From: Congregibacter sp. | GTDB lineage: Bacteria > Pseudomonadota > Gammaproteobacteria > Pseudomonadales > Halieaceae | Direction: 5' to 3' | Length of the DNA stretch: 21,339 nt | Assembly: GCA_013911345.1 (NCBI GenBank) | Contig: JACETJ010000006.1 | Coordinates: 1 to 21,339, forward strand | In this document: positions 16,267-21,339 of the stretch, piece after piece | Position numbering within the stretch: the stretch's first letter is position 1 | Layout of the letters: each line of letters begins with the position of its first letter | Notes under the pieces: generated by a model | What the model was told of the DNA's origin: nothing | The model's database searches: none | The model's input: the letters and a program-made list of their open reading frames with translations, nothing else | Translations under genes and position numbers: made by a program

Positions 16267-16748
16267 CAATACACCTCATAGTAGCGTCTGGAGTAGCGCA
16301 GGACCGCGCGCAGGGGTATCCAGCAGGCCATGGAAAACAATAATGCGAACAGGGCACCGGCAGACAAGGCAGGGACGCCAGTAACATTCCTCAACCACTG
16401 CTCAATGCCGGTGCTCAACAACATTAATACCAGTATCACAACCGACTGCTGTATGGGATCAAACTGTCGAATACGCTGGTAGTTAAATTGCAAAATCAGC
16501 GTGGCGAGCATCAAGCCGGGAGAGGACAGCCCCAGCGGCGCACCCTCTATCAGGTCCAGCCCCATACCCAGAGCAAAAGCGGTGGCCACACCCACCCTGT
16601 GTGGTAACGCCAATGCCCAGTAAAACAGCACCAAAGCCGCTATGTCTGGCCGAAGAAACCGCCAGTCCATAGGGATAGGCAACAACACAATTAGCAATGC
16701 GATCAGCAACGAGAGGTGAATAACCCATGTCGCATGCGCTTTGGTCAC
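16266..16748 (-). CDS. mreD: Rod shape-determining protein MreD
   Basis: MreD is a small integral membrane protein of the elongasome, working with MreC and MreB to organise lateral wall synthesis by RodA and PBP2. The 160-residue product is strongly hydrophobic, with about five membrane segments. The family motif region is FALGMGLDLIEGAPLGLSSPG (described by its core GLDLIEGAPLG), where the G-x-x-x-D and the small residues are conserved. The start is GTG at 16748, overlapping the mreC stop as GTGA. Sequence conservation in MreD is low, but the position between mreC and maf makes the call firm. Confidence 0.95.
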   Translation of the reverse strand: MTKAHATWVIHLSLLIALLIVLLPIPMDWRFLRPDIAALVLFYWALALPHRVGVATAFALGMGLDLIEGAPLGLSSPGLMLATLILQFNYQRIRQFDPIQQSVVILVLMLLSTGIEQWLRNVTGVPALSAGALFALLFSMACWIPLRAVLRYSRRYYEVY

Positions 16749-17590
16749 GGGGTTGCTGCTTTCCTGGTCACGGCGCCCTGCGCCACAACCAGTACATGGC
16801 GTCCGCGATCAAGTGCTGATGCGGGCGCAGCACTGACTACCGCAAAGGCATCACCGGGAGCAATATCAACATGGGTCACCCGCGCTACGGGATAGCCTTG
16901 CGGAAAGCGCCCGCCCAGACCGGATGTGACTAACAAGTCGCCCACTCGAATATCTGTGGTGGCCGCGAGATGACGGATGACGAGACGATCGATCACCCCA
17001 CTTCCTTCGGCAATAGCCCGCAGTCCCGATCGATTGACCTGTATGGGAAGGGCGTGCGCACTATCGGTAATCATTAAGGCTCGACTACTGTATTGTCCTG
17101 TAAGGACGATTTGCCCAATGAGCCCTTCAGCGCCCAATACGGGTTGACCCTGCCTAACACCGTCAACCGCACCTTTGTCCAAAATCACCGCGTGACGCGC
17201 AGGATCAGGTGACAACGAACTGATCTGGGCGGCAATCAATTCCTCGTCGATTTCCCGGGCAGAATTCAATAACGCCTTGTAGCGCGCATTTTCAGATAAC
17301 AGCGAAGCCAACCGCTGAGACTGCCCCTTCAGTACTCGGTTCTCCTGCTGCAGTCTCAGGACTTCATCCTGTAGGTCGCGACGCGAACGCAGCGAACCCA
17401 TCAGTCTGTCCCAGGCATCGAAAGGTGCGAGCACCACGTCGCTGGCGAAAGCAACCGTATCAACTGCGCCACGCTGGATCGCCAACACCCGCGGGTGCTC
17501 TCGAAAGAAAAAGAGGCTGAGAATACAAATCAAGCTCAGAACAATAAATCTTGCGCTGATCGGGTTTTGTTTTAGGAAAAGCGGTTTAAT
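16745..17590 (-). CDS. mreC: Rod shape-determining protein MreC, apparent ATT start
   Basis: MreC is a bitopic protein that links cytoplasmic MreB to periplasmic PBP2. From codon ATT at 17590 the product is 281 residues: a membrane helix (about 13-29), a coiled coil (about 60-100, rich in Gln, Glu, Arg and Leu) and the periplasmic beta domain with DKGAVDGVRQGQPVLGAEGLIGQI. Between the mreB stop and this ATT there is no ATG, GTG, TTG or CTG in frame. The sequence IKPLFLKQNP from ATT matches the conserved MKPLF-type MreC N-terminus, and GGAG lies seven bases upstream. The next candidate, TTG at 17533, would cut the membrane helix and has no ribosome binding site. mreB ends 24 bases upstream, in the same frame. 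Confidence 0.95.
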   Translation of the reverse strand: MKPLFLKQNPISARFIVLSLICILSLFFFREHPRVLAIQRGAVDTVAFASDVVLAPFDAWDRLMGSLRSRRDLQDEVLRLQQENRVLKGQSQRLASLLSENARYKALLNSAREIDEELIAAQISSLSPDPARHAVILDKGAVDGVRQGQPVLGAEGLIGQIVLTGQYSSRALMITDSAHALPIQVNRSGLRAIAEGSGVIDRLVIRHLAATTDIRVGDLLVTSGLGGRFPQGYPVARVTHVDIAPGDAFAVVSAAPASALDRGRHVLVVAQGAVTRKAATP

Positions 17591-17614
17591 GGCGCTGCTC
17601 CGGTCGCTCGGGGA

Positions 17615-18871
<1,257 letters not shown>

Positions 18872-19159
18872 ATGTCTGTCACACAGCAAGATGTCGAGAA
18901 GGTCGCCCTGCTCGCCAGATTAGCCATATCGGAATCTGACCTGCCCGAGGTGACAGACCGTTTCGGACGTGTGCTGGATCTAGTTGATGAACTCAATACG
19001 ATTGAGACCGAGTCTGTGGTGCCGATGTCTAACCCCCACGATATGCAACAGCGATTACGGCCCGATACCGTCACCCGAGTTAATGAGCGGGAGGCGCTGA
19101 TGGCGTCCGCCCCCGCGAGCGATCAAGGCTATTACCTGGTGCCCAAGGTCATTGACTGA
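18872..19159 (+). CDS. gatC: Aspartyl/glutamyl-tRNA amidotransferase subunit C
   Basis: GatC is the small structural subunit that wraps around GatA and stabilises the GatCAB complex. The 95-residue product matches the family: [24 protein letters not shown], then [18 protein letters not shown] (shown here by its core [11 protein letters not shown]), and the C-terminal FxVPKVI pattern as [12 protein letters not shown] at 18872 has GAGGAG eight bases upstream. The stop shares one base with the gatA start. Divergent placement next to mreB matches Pseudomonas. Confidence 0.97.
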   Translation: MSVTQQDVEKVALLARLAISESDLPEVTDRFGRVLDLVDELNTIETESVVPMSNPHDMQQRLRPDTVTRVNEREALMASAPASDQGYYLVPKVID

Positions 19160-20634
19160 TGACCGATAGCGCACTACTCAACGCTTCGGTCTCTGAACTG
19201 AGAAAACTGCTCAGGAATAAAACCGTCTCCAGTGAAGAACTCACGCGTGCCTACCTAAGCAGTATCGAGCGACATAACCCGGCACTGAATGCCGTCGTCA
19301 CAGTGTGTCCGGACCAAGCACTGGACGGCGCGCGACAGGCGGATGCGGCACTTGCCAAGGGGGAGCATGGGCTGCTGACTGGGGTACCACTGCTCCACAA
19401 AGATATTTTTTGCACGCAGGATGTTCGAACAACCTGCGGCTCGCGCATGCTGGCGCAGTTTGTACCTGCTTACGACGCCACGGTTGTCTCGAGAATGAAA
19501 GCTCAGGGCGCGGTGATGCTTGGCAAGTGCAATATGGATGAATTTGCAATGGGCTCGTCCAACGAGACCAGCTTTTTTGGTGCGGTCAGAAACCCCTGGG
19601 ATACGAATTGCGTTCCGGGTGGCAGCTCTGGCGGTTCTGCAGCCGCTCTCGCGGCGGGCATGGCGCCTCTGGTAACAGGGACAGATACCGGGGGCTCGAT
19701 CCGACAACCAGCTTCCCTTTGCGGCGTGACGGGCCTCAAACCGACCTACGGTCGGGTCTCTCGGTTGGGAATTATTGCGTTCGCGTCGTCTCTAGATCAA
19801 GCGGGACCGCTCGCTTATACGGCTGAGGATTGTGCCATCGCGCTGACAGCTATGTCAGGGCTCGATGCTGGCGACTCGACCTCCGCTGACCTACCTGTTC
19901 CCAATTTTCATGAAGCGCTGAATCTCGATGTCCAAGGGCTGAGAATTGGCTTACCCCGCGAATACTTCAACGATGACCTAGACAGCGACGTTCGAGACCG
20001 CGTTATGACAGCGCTGTCAGCATTGGAGAAAGCAGGCGCCACACTGATTGACATTGAATTGCCCCACAGCCACTACGCGATTGCTACCTACTACGTCATC
20101 GCGCCCGCTGAAGCCTCAGCGAATCTGGCTCGCTATGACGGGGTGCGTTTTGGATACCGTTGCGATGATCCAACAGATCTGGAGGACCTTTACCTTCGAT
20201 CCCGCAGCGAAGGCTTTGGCGAGGAAGTGCAAAGACGGATCTTGGTGGGGACCTATGCGCTGTCGGCGGGCTTCTATGACGCCTATTTCAATAAAGCTCA
20301 GCAGGTCAGGCGGGTGATCGCCGAGGATTTCCAGCGCGCCTTCGAACACGTCGACATTATTGCGGGACCCTCTGCACCAGGGATTGCCTTCCCCTTTGGT
20401 GCCAAACAGCAGGATCCGGTGGCAATGTACATGGAAGACATCTATACGCTGGCGGTAAATCTGGCGGGCCTGCCGGGCCTTTCCACTCCAGCTGGCCTGA
20501 TCAATGGCATGCCCGTTGGCTTGCAACTCATCGGTAAAGCATTCGATGAGCAGTCGATCCTCAATGCGGCACATCGACTGCAGACAGATACGGATTGGCA
20601 CACCGCGCGTCCGAATCTAGGAGCGATGGCGTAA
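19159..20634 (+). CDS. gatA: Aspartyl/glutamyl-tRNA amidotransferase subunit A
   Basis: GatA is the glutaminase subunit that frees ammonia from glutamine and channels it to GatB for conversion of Asp-tRNA(Asn) or Glu-tRNA(Gln) to the amidated form. The 491-residue amidase-signature protein has the Ser-cisSer-Lys triad: Lys81 in LLHKDIF, cis-Ser156 in the GGSSGGS loop and nucleophile Ser180 in [12 protein letters not shown]. Spacing equals that of characterised GatA enzymes. The start overlaps gatC by one base and the stop overlaps gatB by one base. Presence of GatCAB suggests that Asn-tRNA, and perhaps Gln-tRNA, is made by transamidation; which one depends on AsnRS and GlnRS elsewhere. Confidence 0.98.
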   Translation: MTDSALLNASVSELRKLLRNKTVSSEELTRAYLSSIERHNPALNAVVTVCPDQALDGARQADAALAKGEHGLLTGVPLLHKDIFCTQDVRTTCGSRMLAQFVPAYDATVVSRMKAQGAVMLGKCNMDEFAMGSSNETSFFGAVRNPWDTNCVPGGSSGGSAAALAAGMAPLVTGTDTGGSIRQPASLCGVTGLKPTYGRVSRLGIIAFASSLDQAGPLAYTAEDCAIALTAMSGLDAGDSTSADLPVPNFHEALNLDVQGLRIGLPREYFNDDLDSDVRDRVMTALSALEKAGATLIDIELPHSHYAIATYYVIAPAEASANLARYDGVRFGYRCDDPTDLEDLYLRSRSEGFGEEVQRRILVGTYALSAGFYDAYFNKAQQVRRVIAEDFQRAFEHVDIIAGPSAPGIAFPFGAKQQDPVAMYMEDIYTLAVNLAGLPGLSTPAGLINGMPVGLQLIGKAFDEQSILNAAHRLQTDTDWHTARPNLGAMA

Positions 20635-21339
20635 TGAGCTGGGAAATGGTCATGGGTCTTGAGGTGCATTTGCAGCTCGCCACACAATCAAAAATCTTCT
20701 CGGGTTCTGCGACCACCTTTGGTGCTGCGCCAAACGCCCAGGCTGATGCCGTCGATTTAGGCATGCCCGGTATGCTTCCTGTTTTGAATGAGCAGGCTGT
20801 TCGCTTCGCCGTAACCTTTGGCCTTGGTATTGGCGCTCGCATCGGTGAGCGATCAGTATTCGATCGAAAGAATTACTTCTATCCCGACCTACCCAAGGGC
20901 TATCAAGTCAGTCAATTCTTCGCGCCCATCGTCTGCGAGGGGGTTTTTGATGTGCCCATGACAGATGGAACACTTTGCCCAATTCGTATCACCCGAGCGC
21001 ACCTCGAAGAAGACGCGGGCAAATCGGTTCACGATGCGTTTAGTAGGGAGACGGGTATCGACCTCAATCGCGCGGGCACGCCGCTACTCGAAATCGTGAC
21101 CGAACCCGATTTCCGGTCAGCGGAGCAAGCAGTGGCTTATCTCAAAGCATTGCACTCTCTTGTGACCTATCTGGGTATTTCAGACGGCAACATGGCCGAA
21201 GGCTCGATGCGCTGTGACATCAACATTTCATTGCGGGAAAAAGGGTCTGATGCGCTGGGCACGCGAACCGAGATCAAGAACGTCAACTCGTTCCGATTCG
21301 TTGAGCGCGCCATACACAGCGAATATGCGCGACAGGCCG
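20634..21339 (+). CDS. gatB: Aspartyl/glutamyl-tRNA amidotransferase subunit B, 3'-truncated by window edge
   Basis: GatB binds the mischarged tRNA and carries the kinase and transamidase site. The visible 235 residues cover about half of the usual 480. Conserved features are GLEVHLQL at the N-terminus, [16 protein letters not shown] (the Mg-dependent phosphorylation region), [41 protein letters not shown] and [13 protein letters not shown]. All are intact. ATG at 20634 shares one base with the gatA stop. The frame stays open to the last base, so the truncation is due to the window only. Confidence 0.98.
   Translation, partial: MSWEMVMGLEVHLQLATQSKIFSGSATTFGAAPNAQADAVDLGMPGMLPVLNEQAVRFAVTFGLGIGARIGERSVFDRKNYFYPDLPKGYQVSQFFAPIVCEGVFDVPMTDGTLCPIRITRAHLEEDAGKSVHDAFSRETGIDLNRAGTPLLEIVTEPDFRSAEQAVAYLKALHSLVTYLGISDGNMAEGSMRCDINISLREKGSDALGTRTEIKNVNSFRFVERAIHSEYARQA

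Overview
The window is a chromosomal housekeeping segment from a Gram-negative bacterium, almost certainly a gammaproteobacterium. The evidence is the gene content: KDO/LPS genes, Lpt export, RpoN with the nitrogen-PTS genes, YhdP, MreBCD and GatCAB. The gene order closely follows, from memory, the Pseudomonas aeruginosa block from murA through rpoN to mreB and gatCAB. Presence of GatCAB argues against enterics, which lack it. The genus cannot be named from sequence alone; base composition is moderately GC-rich. I see no tRNA, rRNA, CRISPR array, insertion sequence, prophage or integrase, and no gene-free stretch longer than 300 bases.

Layout. (1) 1-1988, minus strand: mlaC, ibaG and murA (cut by the window edge), tightly packed. 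(2) 2202-9920, plus strand: yrbG-like exchanger, kdsD, kdsC, lptC, lptA, lptB, rpoN, hpf, ptsN, rapZ, npr. Most junctions overlap or are a few tens of bases apart. (3) 9995-11883, plus strand: mgtE and yjgA/darP. (4) 11841-18652, minus strand: mreB, mreC, mreD, maf, yhdP, a compact operon whose end overlaps yjgA tail to tail. (5) 18872-21339, plus strand: gatC, gatA and gatB (cut by the edge).

How the genes fit together. Most encode envelope construction: peptidoglycan precursor (MurA), KDO synthesis (KdsD, KdsC), LPS transport (LptC, LptA, LptB), phospholipid movement between membranes (MlaC, YhdP) and rod shape (MreBCD). A second group is regulatory: sigma-54, ribosome hibernation factor, PTS-Ntr proteins and RapZ. 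A third serves translation: GatCAB and the 50S factor DarP.

No exotic new system is visible. The notable points are absences and gene-start details. mlaC is present without mlaF, mlaE, mlaD or mlaB. rng is missing between maf and yhdP, and tldD, pmbA and the nitrilase gene are missing around yjgA. mreC appears to start with the very rare codon ATT. A perfect palindrome covers the mgtE ribosome binding site. Many genes use GTG or TTG starts.
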